Positions 38,408 to 46,552 of a stretch of DNA of 64,000 nucleotides are shown here, one piece after another (the stretch's first letter is position 1; each line of letters opens with the position of its first letter). Made by a program: the position numbers and the translations under genes. Location of the stretch: positions 1 through 64,000 of the forward strand of contig JALEJQ010000015.1 in NCBI GenBank assembly GCA_022769565.1. Reading direction: 5' to 3'. The notes below the pieces were generated by a model, which saw nothing but the letters and a program-made list of their open reading frames with translations, was not told the DNA's origin and did no database searches. This stretch comes from Oscillospiraceae bacterium. Lineage in GTDB: Bacteria; Bacillota; Clostridia; Oscillospirales; Ruminococcaceae.

Positions 38408-38456
38408 TAAAAAAAAGAACGGAAGAGAAAATTTGCAGCATCTTCTCCGCCGTTTT
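38408..38456 (-). terminator. Terminator downstream of mgsA
   Basis: Stem ACGG-GGAGAAGA with TCTCTTCCGT followed on the minus strand by TTTTTTTTT. Another small hairpin (ATCTGACA/TGTCAGAT) overlaps the mgsA stop. Confidence 0.75.
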
Positions 38457-38507
38457 TTCCAAAATTCAATTTTAAGGCGCAGCAATGCCGCCATCTGACA
38501 GCTTTTG

Positions 38508-38912
38508 TCAGATGTTCGGATTAACGATCTGGCGCCAGTCAAGGTCGCCTCTTTCAAGAGCGTGTATAAGCGCCTCTGCAGTAGCAATATTAGTAGCTAC
38601 CGGTATATTGTGAACATCACAAAGCCTGAGAAGATTCATCTCGTTAGGCTCATGAGGCTTCGGAGAAAGCGGATCCCTGAAAAACAGCAGCAGATCGATC
38701 TCGTTGCAGGAAATACGAGCGCATATCTGCTGGTCACCGCCCTGCGAACCGCTTAAATAACGCTGTATGTTAAGACCTGTTGCCTGTGCAACCATCTTGC
38801 CTGTAGTACCTGTGGCGCAAAGATTATGCTTCGATAAAATTCCGCAGTAAGCAATGCAGAACTGAACCAGAAGCTCTTTTTTAGAATCGTGTGCAATAAG
38901 AGCAATATTCAT
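38508..38912 (-). CDS. mgsA: Methylglyoxal synthase
   Basis: A 134-residue cytoplasmic enzyme that converts dihydroxyacetone phosphate to methylglyoxal and phosphate, a bypass of lower glycolysis when phosphate is short. Conserved segments are [15 protein letters not shown] (phosphate binding), [10 protein letters not shown] with the catalytic Asp, and [11 protein letters not shown] with the conserved His. Length is slightly short of the usual 150 but the fold is complete. It follows the MinD-like gene by 60 bp on the same strand. Confidence 0.94.
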   Translation of the reverse strand: MNIALIAHDSKKELLVQFCIAYCGILSKHNLCATGTTGKMVAQATGLNIQRYLSGSQGGDQQICARISCNEIDLLLFFRDPLSPKPHEPNEMNLLRLCDVHNIPVATNIATAEALIHALERGDLDWRQIVNPNI

Positions 38913-38972
38913 TGGTTTGTCATTCCCTTCTTGTTTTTGGTTTTAAGGAATTAATTTTCAGATTCCGGGGAA

Positions 38973-39719
38973 TTACTGGAGAAGCATTTTGAAGCTGAGA
39001 GGAACGTCCTCGCCCTTTATACGTCTGGAAATAGCGTCAAATGCCTTGAATGCGTTGGAATTGGAAGGAAGAGGGATACCCTTTCCTGTGGATATCACAA
39101 CCGCATCATCGGAAGGAATAACGCCGATAAGCTGTACGCCTACCGTGTCTATAATCTCATCAAGATCCTTGATAATATCCGACTGGAAGATCTGTGGGTC
39201 GACCTTATTGATGATAAGGCGCTGCTTCTTGTTGCCTCTCTTATAGAATTCGTCCGACATGGTTCTTGCGTCTCTTACGCAGATGGGGTCGGGAGTTGTA
39301 TTGATAAGGATAAGGTCGGACTGCTCCACAACATCGAAAACGCTTTCGTTTGTACCTGCGGATGTATCGACGATTATGTACTCATAATACTTTCTCATTT
39401 CGGCACAGATATTCTTTATTGTTTCGGCGTCCACCTTGGAAAAAGGATCCTCGGGTGCGCAGATAAGGCTGAGGTTTGAAGCGATCTTTACCGGCGTTGT
39501 AGCCTGATAAACGTCACACTCGCCTGCGATAACTGAACCCAGGTCGTATTTTATATCATTCTTTACGCCAAGCATGATATCAAGGCATCTGAGACCGAAA
39601 TCAAGCTCGATAATAAGAGTCCTGTGTCCCTGCTTTGCAAGTGCAAAGCCAAGTTCGGCACAGATAGAGGATTTGCCGGTGCCGCCCTTACCTGAAGTGA
39701 TAGCAATGATTTTAGACAT
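38973..39719 (-). CDS. minD: MinD-like ParA-family ATPase
   Basis: A 248-residue Walker-type ATPase. The deviant Walker A KGGTGKSS (11-18), the LDFGLRCLDIMLG switch, IIVDTSAGTNE, and NKVDPQ are as in MinD. MinD recruits MinC to block division at the poles. The C-terminus (RRIKGEDVPLSFKMLLQ) lacks the usual KGFxxRLF amphipathic membrane-targeting end, and no minC or minE is nearby, so it may be a diverged MinD or a MinD-like positioning ATPase. GAAAGGAG precedes the ATG. Confidence 0.82.
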   Translation of the reverse strand: MSKIIAITSGKGGTGKSSICAELGFALAKQGHRTLIIELDFGLRCLDIMLGVKNDIKYDLGSVIAGECDVYQATTPVKIASNLSLICAPEDPFSKVDAETIKNICAEMRKYYEYIIVDTSAGTNESVFDVVEQSDLILINTTPDPICVRDARTMSDEFYKRGNKKQRLIINKVDPQIFQSDIIKDLDEIIDTVGVQLIGVIPSDDAVVISTGKGIPLPSNSNAFKAFDAISRRIKGEDVPLSFKMLLQ

Positions 39720-39793
39720 ATGAAACTCCTTTCAGAATCAAGAAATTCGCCCCGTGGGGGAAGCCTCCGCAAAGCGATTATTAGCTAATTTAC

Positions 39794-39821
39794 ATTGTAA
39801 CACATTTTCAGCAAAAGTCAA
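39794..39821 (-). promoter_or_regulatory. Promoter of the minD-mgsA transcript
   Basis: Minus-strand TTGACT (39816-39821), 16-bp spacer, TACAAT (39794-39799) with extended TGn. The ~75-bp leader contains a small GCGAAGCC/GGGGCGAA-type hairpin. Confidence 0.7.
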
Positions 39822-39901
39822 AGCCTTTTTTAATCAATCTGCACAATTTTGTTGAGTTAGCTTTATTCATTTTAGTTTTTCTGTATATTTTGCACAAGAA
39901 T

Positions 39902-39943
39902 AAAAAAGCAATACCGCCGCACCGTTCCAAATGCAGCGGTATT
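39902..39943 (-). terminator. Terminator of the mre/PBP2 transcript
   Basis: Stem AATACCGCTGCA/TGCGGCGGTATT followed on the minus strand by TTTTTTA. It lies beyond repeat A3, which separates it from the PBP2 stop codon. Confidence 0.85.
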
Positions 39944-39944
39944 T

Positions 39945-40177
39945 ATACTAATAACCATTTGTTCTATGGATAAAGACGGTGGATAGAATACGACCAATCA
40001 GGTAAACTTGTTTACCTTGAAGACGACCGCAGGCAGGCTGGTCTGTCGGTCAGCCCCTCTGTCACTTCGTGACACATCCCCTCACAGGGGGAGATCACGC
40101 CTGTCAAGGGAGTTTGACGCAGAGTGGGCGTATTATAGCCGCCGTATTTTATCCATAGGTTAAATGGTTATTAGTAT
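39945..40177. repeat. Palindromic element family A, copy A3 (233 bp, with internal insertion)
   Basis: The ends are identical to A1 (ATACTAATAACCATTT inverted), in opposite orientation. The outer ~80 bp and ~55 bp match A1 closely; the middle contains about 60 extra bases with its own hairpins (GTGTCACGAAGTGACA and CCCCTGTGAGGGG) and a further GGTAAACAAGTTTACC palindrome. It begins 6 bp after the PBP2 stop codon. Confidence 0.87.
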
Positions 40178-40183
40178 TATACT

Positions 40184-42271
40184 TTATTCTGCGCTCTCAG
40201 TCAGTCCGGCAAGCACTCCCGTGCCGTCTTCGGCTGCGGTCATAACGGGAGAGACAACTTTATAGCCCTTATTATAATATGCTTCTATTATCTGCCTTAT
40301 CATAAATTTTGAATATTCTCCATGCTCAACAAAGCCCGAAAAAGCGATAACGGGGTCCTCCGAGGGGTAAAAGCCTATGAATGCGGAGCCTGTGTCCTCC
40401 GCCGAGGTCATCTGAGGTGTGCCCGTCTTTATGGCAGCCTGTTCGGGAAGCTCCGTCAGACGGTAATCAAGATAATAATCCTTTACCGCAGGATAGGAAT
40501 AGGGCAAAAAGTTTGCCGCCTGTTCCATACCGGTTATGACTGTATCAAAGGTATAGCCTGTTTCATCGGGTATTTTTGCCGCAATTTTGGGAGAAGTAAC
40601 GCTCAGAAGCTCCTCCATATTGTAGGTATAAACACTGTCCACCACATAAGGCTTGTAGCGGACGCCCCTGTTGGCGATAGTATTTGCCTGCATAGCCATT
40701 TGAAGCGGCGTGACAGCCGTTTCCGACTGTCCTATGGCAGCCTGGACAACAAGTCCTGCCTGCCATTCAAGGCGACGCTCACGGAACGTTTCGGGAGTGG
40801 CGAAATAGCCTGCGGAATCTCCCGTTTCAATGCCCGTGTTCTGACCGAAGCCGTAAAGCTCCGCATATTTTGCAAGCCTGTCTATGCCCATGAGCCTGCC
40901 CGTTTCGTAGAAGAAGATGTTGCAGGATTTCTCAATAGCGGTAATAACGTTTATTCTGCCGTGAAAACCGGTACATTTGGGCTTGTAATCCTCCCAGTAG
41001 GTGTATTCCTGATGGCAGGTAATAGTGGTGCTGCTGTCGATTATGCCGTAGTTAAGACCTGCTGTGGCGGTAACGGTCTTGAAGGTGGAGCCGGGGCGGT
41101 AAAGACCTGAAGTCGCTCTGTTCAGCAGGGGTGAGTTCTCACCGTTGGCAACGGCGGAATAGTTGTCAAGGTAATCGCTTATCTTATACGTCGGGGAGGT
41201 AGCCGCCGCAAGTATGGCTCCCGTTTTGACATCGGTAACAACGATTGCGCCTGCGTTGGCGTTCTCGCCCTTTTTTTTGGTCGAAGTCTGATTCTGCAGC
41301 CAGTAAATGTGGTTTTCCAGTATCTCCTGCACCTTGCTCTGATAATCCATATCAATGGTCAGCTTTACCGTGTGTCCGGGGACAGGCTCTTCCGTTACCG
41401 TGTCGGAGACCACCGTTCCGTCCAGAAGCTCCAGCGACCTTGTTCCTGCGGTGCCTCTCAGCTCCGATTCCATAGCCTTTTCAACGCCGCTCTTGCCGAG
41501 AACATCGTTGATAAGGTAGCCGTTCTCTTTCAGCTCCTCATACTCGTCTGCATTTATTGAGCCGACCGTTCCGACGATATGGGGAGCAGAGTTAATGTCC
41601 TCATAGACCCTTATGGCTTCTTCAAGAATGTCCATTCCATCAAGTCCGAAGGAAGCCTCCTTCAGCTTTACAACCGTGTCCATGGGAATATCCTCGGCAA
41701 AGGTGTAACGGTTTGAAAGAGAAAAGCTGCGGATATACATTTCGTATCTTATTCCTGCAATAATGCGCTTCTGACGGTCGGTGTAATCTTCGCTTATCTC
41801 ATACTGCTCCGTCATTGCGTCTATACACTCCGCAGCGGTGGCATAAGGCTGAACGGCAATGTTTTTTCTCAGCTTTGCAATATCCCCGTCTCTTGAATCA
41901 AGGAATTCGTAGGGCTTTTCCTTTGTTATTGGCAGGGTGTCTATCCACTCCACGCCGTCCTCTTCAAGTATCTCGGCTATTTTCAGCACTATCCTGTTTA
42001 TTTCCTGCTTGTCGGAGGGCAGGAACGCCTTTTCAAGAATAACGTTGTAGCCCACCTTGTTGCTTACGACCTCGTTTCCGGCAGCGTCCACTATCTCCCC
42101 TCTGGGAGCCTGAATGTCCTGCTGCGCCATTGAGGTGCTTTTAGCCTTTTCAAGATATTCGCTGCCGTCCACCACCTGTATCTTCATCAGCGCAATAGCA
42201 CCGAAAGCCATTGCCGCAAGAGTTACCCCGACAAGAAAAAGCGCTCTTATTTTTTCCGCAATACCGTCCAT
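40184..42271 (-). CDS. mrdA: Penicillin-binding protein 2 (elongasome transpeptidase)
   Basis: A 695-residue class B PBP. One N-terminal membrane helix (about 8-28), a dimerisation/pedestal domain (50-330) and a transpeptidase domain with STFK (Ser nucleophile), SCN and KTGT motifs in order. With MreBCD it cross-links new peptidoglycan along the cell side. GGGAGGAGCTT in front of the ATG at 42271 decides the start over an upstream frame extension. Last gene of mreC-mreD-mrdA; its 3' end abuts repeat A3. Confidence 0.93.
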   Translation of the reverse strand: MDGIAEKIRALFLVGVTLAAMAFGAIALMKIQVVDGSEYLEKAKSTSMAQQDIQAPRGEIVDAAGNEVVSNKVGYNVILEKAFLPSDKQEINRIVLKIAEILEEDGVEWIDTLPITKEKPYEFLDSRDGDIAKLRKNIAVQPYATAAECIDAMTEQYEISEDYTDRQKRIIAGIRYEMYIRSFSLSNRYTFAEDIPMDTVVKLKEASFGLDGMDILEEAIRVYEDINSAPHIVGTVGSINADEYEELKENGYLINDVLGKSGVEKAMESELRGTAGTRSLELLDGTVVSDTVTEEPVPGHTVKLTIDMDYQSKVQEILENHIYWLQNQTSTKKKGENANAGAIVVTDVKTGAILAAATSPTYKISDYLDNYSAVANGENSPLLNRATSGLYRPGSTFKTVTATAGLNYGIIDSSTTITCHQEYTYWEDYKPKCTGFHGRINVITAIEKSCNIFFYETGRLMGIDRLAKYAELYGFGQNTGIETGDSAGYFATPETFRERRLEWQAGLVVQAAIGQSETAVTPLQMAMQANTIANRGVRYKPYVVDSVYTYNMEELLSVTSPKIAAKIPDETGYTFDTVITGMEQAANFLPYSYPAVKDYYLDYRLTELPEQAAIKTGTPQMTSAEDTGSAFIGFYPSEDPVIAFSGFVEHGEYSKFMIRQIIEAYYNKGYKVVSPVMTAAEDGTGVLAGLTESAE

Positions 42272-42298
42272 AAGCTCCTCCCTAAAACGGCACAAAAA

Positions 42299-42865
42299 TC
42301 ACTCTCTAACAATATCGTCCGATTTTTCTTCAACGTAGGTTTCCCGTATCTTGCCCAGCTTTCTGTGCATAAACCTTATCAGCGGATAAAACAGCGCCGA
42401 AGCAATTACCGTAGTGATAATTACGGGCAGAAACTCTTTTAAATATATCTGACCATGCTTGTCGTAACCCCATATGGAGTAATAAAAAACGTATCTGAAA
42501 CCCGTCTGGACAAATGCCGAAGCCGCCGACAGCATCAGAACGTTGATGATATGCTTTCTCATAACAAAATAAAAAAGCAGCGATGACATAAGACAGCACC
42601 ACATCATTATAATGCCGTTCATGCCGATAAGCGTACCCTCCGCAGCGTCAAGCATAAGCCCGGCAATGCAGCCCGTAAGCGCAGAATCAAAGGGATCCTC
42701 GAATACCGATATGCACACAGCCGTTGCCAGAAGCAGCAGCGGCACGGGTATATTCACCTGTATCGTAGTCATTACTATATATTCGATCGCCAGCAGCAGA
42801 TAGTACAGTGCCCAGCGTACTGCGGCGTTTATTTTTTCCCGTTTTCTTTTAACGTCAATGTTCAT
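42299..42865 (-). CDS. mreD: Rod-shape-determining protein MreD
   Basis: A 188-residue membrane protein with five or six hydrophobic helices and the typical acidic PFDSALTGCIAGLMLDAAEGTLIG segment. It anchors the elongasome. Sequence is weakly conserved in the family, so operon position (between mreC and PBP2) carries much of the weight. Its ATG lies inside the last codons of mreC (11-base overlap). Confidence 0.88.
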   Translation of the reverse strand: MNIDVKRKREKINAAVRWALYYLLLAIEYIVMTTIQVNIPVPLLLLATAVCISVFEDPFDSALTGCIAGLMLDAAEGTLIGMNGIIMMWCCLMSSLLFYFVMRKHIINVLMLSAASAFVQTGFRYVFYYSIWGYDKHGQIYLKEFLPVIITTVIASALFYPLIRFMHRKLGKIRETYVEEKSDDIVRE

Positions 42866-43709
42866 TATCCGCACCCTGTCCGTTGAAATCGGTTATAACA
42901 AAAACCGTGCTTACCGCATCCGGGTCAATAGCAGGCTTTATAACGGCGTACTTTGACAGACCGCTGTCCTCCATGATAACGTCCTCCACCGTTCCTATAA
43001 GCTGACCCTCAGGGAAGGTCTCGCTTCCCGAGGTATAGATAACATCACCCTTGCTTATGCCGGAGTTTTTCTCAATGTAGCTCATACGGCAGAAACCCTG
43101 GGAAGCAAGCTCGTAGTCGCCTTCAAGTATGCCCGTAGCCTTGGAGTGAACAGCCGTAACTCCCACCGCCGTTTTGGGGGAATAAAGGGTCTGCACTCTT
43201 GATGTGCTTCTTGAAACGTCAAAGCATATGCCCACAAGTCCGCCGGAGGTTATAACGGGGTCGTAAGGCGCAACTCCGTCGTCGCTGCCCTTGTCAATGG
43301 TAAAGGAGCCATAGGGGTCGTTTGCCGTTCTTGCAATTACCGTACAGGGAGCGGTGAAAACAAAGCCGTCGTTCTCTTCTTTAAGGTTAAGCAGCTCTCT
43401 CAGCTCGGCGTTTTCGGTCTGTAATTTATCGTAATCTATAATTTCGTTGTAAAGCTGATTAAGGCGTTCCTTCAGCTGTTCATTTTCCTCACGGTAGTTC
43501 TTGGCATGAACGAGGGTATCAAGCGCATTGGTCACCTTTTCGGAAATAGCTGTGGAGGCTTTCTGAAACGGCTCCAGCACAACGCTGAAAAAGGAAGCAC
43601 TGTCCGAGGTGTAACCGCCCTTTGTAAGGGAATATATCATAACGCCGATTATAACGGCAATAAGCGCAATAAGTACCTTGAATTTTGAGCTTTTGAAAAA
43701 ATCCCTCAC
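42855..43709 (-). CDS. mreC: Rod-shape-determining protein MreC
   Basis: A 284-residue protein with one N-terminal membrane helix (about 10-28), a coiled coil (about 60-105, KNYREENEQLKERLNQLYNEI) and the two beta-barrel domain of MreC (110-270, with the GLVGICFDVSRSTSRVQTL signature). It links MreB to the periplasmic-side wall enzymes. Ends overlapping mreD. Confidence 0.93.
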   Translation of the reverse strand: MRDFFKSSKFKVLIALIAVIIGVMIYSLTKGGYTSDSASFFSVVLEPFQKASTAISEKVTNALDTLVHAKNYREENEQLKERLNQLYNEIIDYDKLQTENAELRELLNLKEENDGFVFTAPCTVIARTANDPYGSFTIDKGSDDGVAPYDPVITSGGLVGICFDVSRSTSRVQTLYSPKTAVGVTAVHSKATGILEGDYELASQGFCRMSYIEKNSGISKGDVIYTSGSETFPEGQLIGTVEDVIMEDSGLSKYAVIKPAIDPDAVSTVFVITDFNGQGADNEH

Positions 43710-43756
43710 GTTCTGCCCTCCCTTCCCTCAGATTTGCGGATAAATGTGTGTTTTCA

Positions 43757-43788
43757 CAAAAAGGCGGATAACCCTATCCGCCTTTTAT
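43757..43788 (-). terminator. Hairpin terminator between mreB and mreC
   Basis: Stem AAAGGCGGATA/TATCCGCCTTT followed on the minus strand by TTTTTG. Because mreCD-PBP2 lie downstream without an obvious new promoter, it may attenuate rather than fully stop transcription. Confidence 0.8.
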
Positions 43789-43810
43789 CATAATTCAGCA
43801 AAGACCCCTA

Positions 43811-44827
43811 TCAATAATACTTGGAATCATCGTTAAGAACTTCGTGGAGCTTTTCAATATCCTCCAGCACCTTGCCCGTGCCGTCAGCAACGCAGTCAAG
43901 GGGAGTTTCGGCAACGTATACGGGCATACCCGTTTCCTTGTTGATAAGCTTGTCAAGACCTCTGATAAGAGCGCCGCCGCCTGCAAGAGTAATGCCCTGG
44001 TCGATAATATCCGCAGCAAGCTCAGGGGGAGTCTTTTCAAGTGTGACCTTGATAGCTTCGATAACGTGGGAAAGAGGCTCTGCAAGGGCTTCTCTTATCT
44101 CTGCGGAGGTAACGATAATGTTCTCCGGCAGACCGTTGAGAAGGTTGCGTCCCTTTATTTCCATTTCGGTCTCCTGCTCCATAGGGAATGCGGAACCGAT
44201 AGCGATCTTAACGTTCTCGGCAGTTCTTTCACCGATAAGCAGGTTGTACTTTTTCTTGATGTAGTTGATTATGGCAGTGTCGAAAGCATCGCCTGCGATA
44301 CGAACAGAGCGTGAAGTAACGATTCCGCCGAGGGAGATAACGGCAACCTCGGAAGTACCGCCGCCGATGTCAACGATCATTGAACCCTGAGGCTCGGAAA
44401 CGGGCAGACCTGCTCCGATAGCGGCAGCCATAGGCTCTTCAATGATGTTTACCCTCTTTGCGCCTGCGTTTTCGGCAGCTTCCTTAACGGCACGCCTTTC
44501 AACGGCAGTAACGCCGGAGGGAATACAGATGATAACTCTCGCCTTTGTAAAGAGTGAACCTCTGAGAGCCTTTCTGATAAATTCCTGAAGCATAGTGGTG
44601 GTGATGTCAAAGTCGGCGATAACGCCGTCCTTAAGGGGTCTGACGGCAACGATGGAACCGGGAGTACGTCCGATAACGTCCTTAGCCTCCTGACCAACGT
44701 ATTTTGCACGGTCGGTACGAGTATCAACGGCAACGACCGAAGGTTCTCTGATAATAATTCCCTTACCTCTCATATAAACGAGGGTATTTGCAGTTCCAAG
44801 ATCTATTCCAATATCCTTAGTAAACAT
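43811..44827 (-). CDS. mreB: Rod-shape-determining protein MreB
   Basis: A 338-residue actin-like ATPase that forms filaments guiding lateral wall synthesis. Phosphate loops [10 protein letters not shown] and [14 protein letters not shown] and the adenosine loop [13 protein letters not shown] are visible; [14 protein letters not shown] is the conserved interface. Standard length (about 335-345). The TGGAGG-like GGAGGTCAAAA is just before the ATG. Confidence 0.96.
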   Translation of the reverse strand: MFTKDIGIDLGTANTLVYMRGKGIIIREPSVVAVDTRTDRAKYVGQEAKDVIGRTPGSIVAVRPLKDGVIADFDITTTMLQEFIRKALRGSLFTKARVIICIPSGVTAVERRAVKEAAENAGAKRVNIIEEPMAAAIGAGLPVSEPQGSMIVDIGGGTSEVAVISLGGIVTSRSVRIAGDAFDTAIINYIKKKYNLLIGERTAENVKIAIGSAFPMEQETEMEIKGRNLLNGLPENIIVTSAEIREALAEPLSHVIEAIKVTLEKTPPELAADIIDQGITLAGGGALIRGLDKLINKETGMPVYVAETPLDCVADGTGKVLEDIEKLHEVLNDDSKYY

Positions 44828-44931
44828 TTTTGACCTCCAAGATACGATGAAATTTCAATAAAAAGGGGCATAACGTTCCAATATCACCGCCCCGACTGTA
44901 AAACAAGCGCATAAACGTCCATATACATATT

Positions 44932-44960
44932 ATTATATCACTTGAAAGCGCTGTCTACAA
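44932..44960 (-). promoter_or_regulatory. Promoter of mreB
   Basis: Minus-strand TTGTAG (44955-44960), 17 bp, TATAAT (44932-44937) with extended TGn. A leader of about 100 bases follows. Confidence 0.7.
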
Positions 44961-45052
44961 CATTTTTTTCAAGTTTTTTTTGATTTTTTAAATTTTGTTT
45001 TTTGTGTTCAACGGAGAAAAACGGGAGCGGCAATTTTAGTGCATTTTTAACA

Positions 45053-45204
45053 ACAGCAGACAAAAACAGCAAAGTAAAAATCCCAAGGCGCAATTCACAT
45101 AAAAGGCAAAAAGCCGCAAGGTTTCGTATAACACAAAATCCGCAGAACCGTATAATGTGAATTGCGCCTATTCTATCCCGTAACAACAAAGTCACCCTCG
45201 CAGG
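45053..45204. repeat. Palindromic element family B, copy B2
   Basis: About 152 bp, the second copy of the 15056-15203 element: GGCGCAATTCACAT (45087-45100) pairs with ATGTGAATTGCGCC (45155-45168), and the flanks AACAGCAAAGTAAAA and CAAAGTCACCCTCGCAGG are shared. The interior differs but keeps length. Confidence 0.8.
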
Positions 45205-45301
45205 AAAAATACTGAGCAAAGCGGCAAACATTTTCCTGCGACACGATAAATTAAATTCGGAATTATGAGCGCTTTACCCGAATGTACTGTGCAAAAAAAG
45301 C

Positions 45302-45370
45302 AGGCGCACAATGTGCGCCCCTATAAAAATGAACAACAGATAGTTTACGGAACGGGAACCCGTCCCCTAC
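45302..45370. repeat. Short palindromic repeats (GGCGCACA/TGTGCGCC and half family C)
   Basis: GGCGCACAATGTGCGCC palindrome at 45303-45319 and a family C half copy at 45352-45370. No gene is visible in 45205-45393. Confidence 0.65.
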
Positions 45371-45393
45371 ATAAATCGCAGTTCGTTGCCCTT

Positions 45394-45495
45394 ATACTAA
45401 TAACCAATTAAAAACTGTACAAAAAATCGAGCATAATCTTGCATATATGGATTATGCGAAGATTTTTTGTCTACAGTTTTATTGGTTATTTGTAT
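45394..45495. repeat. Palindromic element A4 (short, related ends)
   Basis: Starts ATACTAATAACCAAT and ends ATTGGTTATTTGTAT, matching the outer ends of A1/A3, but the 102-bp interior (AAAACTGTA.. / ..TACAGTTTT and CAAAAAATC.. / ..GATTTTTTG arms) is unrelated to the A core. Its last base is also the last base of the PP2C stop codon. Confidence 0.75.
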
Positions 45496-46241
45496 TACAT
45501 AATGGAGATCCCCAGCACTGTTATATTATCCGTGCTTCCGCCTTCTTCCGCAAGCTCAACAAGGGCTGCAAGCCTTTTAGGCAGCTTACGGGGCAGGGCA
45601 AGGGTATCTTCAAATTTTCCCTTGGTGATATAGTCCGCAAGTCCGTCACTGCATATGAGAATAAGGTCTCCCGGCACTATCCCTCCCTCAATTGGGGTAA
45701 CGTCCACTGTGGGGTCCTCCTCCGCATTGCCGAGAACGGGGAAAATAACGTTTCTGTGGACATGGCGGCGCTTCTCCTCCGCCGTTATCTCGCCCTGTTC
45801 ATAAAGCATCTGCACAAGAGACTGATCTCTTGAAAGCTGCTTTATAACGCCTCCTCTGTAGCGGAACAGCTTGGAATCTCCCACGTTTATCATCACCGCT
45901 CCCCCGTTTGCGTCAACGGCAAGGGCGCAGAAGGTGGTCTGCATATTGACGTTGTTCCCCGTTATGCCGTATCTGCGCAGGCGGCGGTGTATGTCAATCA
46001 CTTTTTTTCCGTAATCCGCACCGGGAACGGGTCTTATCTCCGCAGCCATTTCAAGGGCAAGCCTTGAAGCAACTTCTCCCGAGGCTTCTCCTCCCACTCC
46101 GTCGGCAACAGCCGCAATAAAGGGTGCAGACAGGGTGTATTCCGCCTGTTTTTCGGTGGTAACGATTTTATTTATAAGAAATGCGTCCTCGTTATGGTCA
46201 CGGACGGCTCCTTTATCGGTTATACCGCAGCAATAGTACAT
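45495..46241 (-). CDS. PP2C-family Ser/Thr protein phosphatase
   Basis: About 248 residues in the phosphatase domain, with RDHNEDAF, DGVGG, GDSKLFRYR, CSDGLADY and GSTDNIT motifs whose Asp residues bind two metals. It would dephosphorylate Ser/Thr sites, usually opposing a PASTA-type kinase, but no kinase gene is adjacent. The start is uncertain: the frame extends to a GTG at 46337, but the domain begins right after the ATG at 46241. Its stop codon meets repeat A4. Confidence 0.87.
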   Translation of the reverse strand: MYYCCGITDKGAVRDHNEDAFLINKIVTTEKQAEYTLSAPFIAAVADGVGGEASGEVASRLALEMAAEIRPVPGADYGKKVIDIHRRLRRYGITGNNVNMQTTFCALAVDANGGAVMINVGDSKLFRYRGGVIKQLSRDQSLVQMLYEQGEITAEEKRRHVHRNVIFPVLGNAEEDPTVDVTPIEGGIVPGDLILICSDGLADYITKGKFEDTLALPRKLPKRLAALVELAEEGGSTDNITVLGISIM

Positions 46242-46457
46242 TTCACAGTCATTTTCCCTAAGAGAAAATGCTCTCCTTTCCAATATTTGCGGTCTGCAAA
46301 TCAAATCTTCTGAATAATTATATACCTCCGCCGTCACGATTTCAATATTTTTTGCTCAATGTTTACATCGGGGAAAATAATTTTGAACAAATCGACGTCA
46401 TTTTTGCCCGTTATATGTGTAAAATATACAGAAACGCAAAGGCTTCTGCAAAATAAG

Positions 46458-46486
46458 TTGACAAATAGCTGAAATTGATGTATATT
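46458..46486 (+). promoter_or_regulatory. Promoter of the PocR/MCP-like gene
   Basis: TTGACA (46458-46463), 17 bp, TATATT (46481-46486), about 65 bp upstream of the start codon. Confidence 0.8.
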
Positions 46487-46552
46487 ATTATTAATAGTAA
46501 ATGTTCGACAGTCTTTATAATACAACAAATAATTCTATGGAGGCTAATCACT

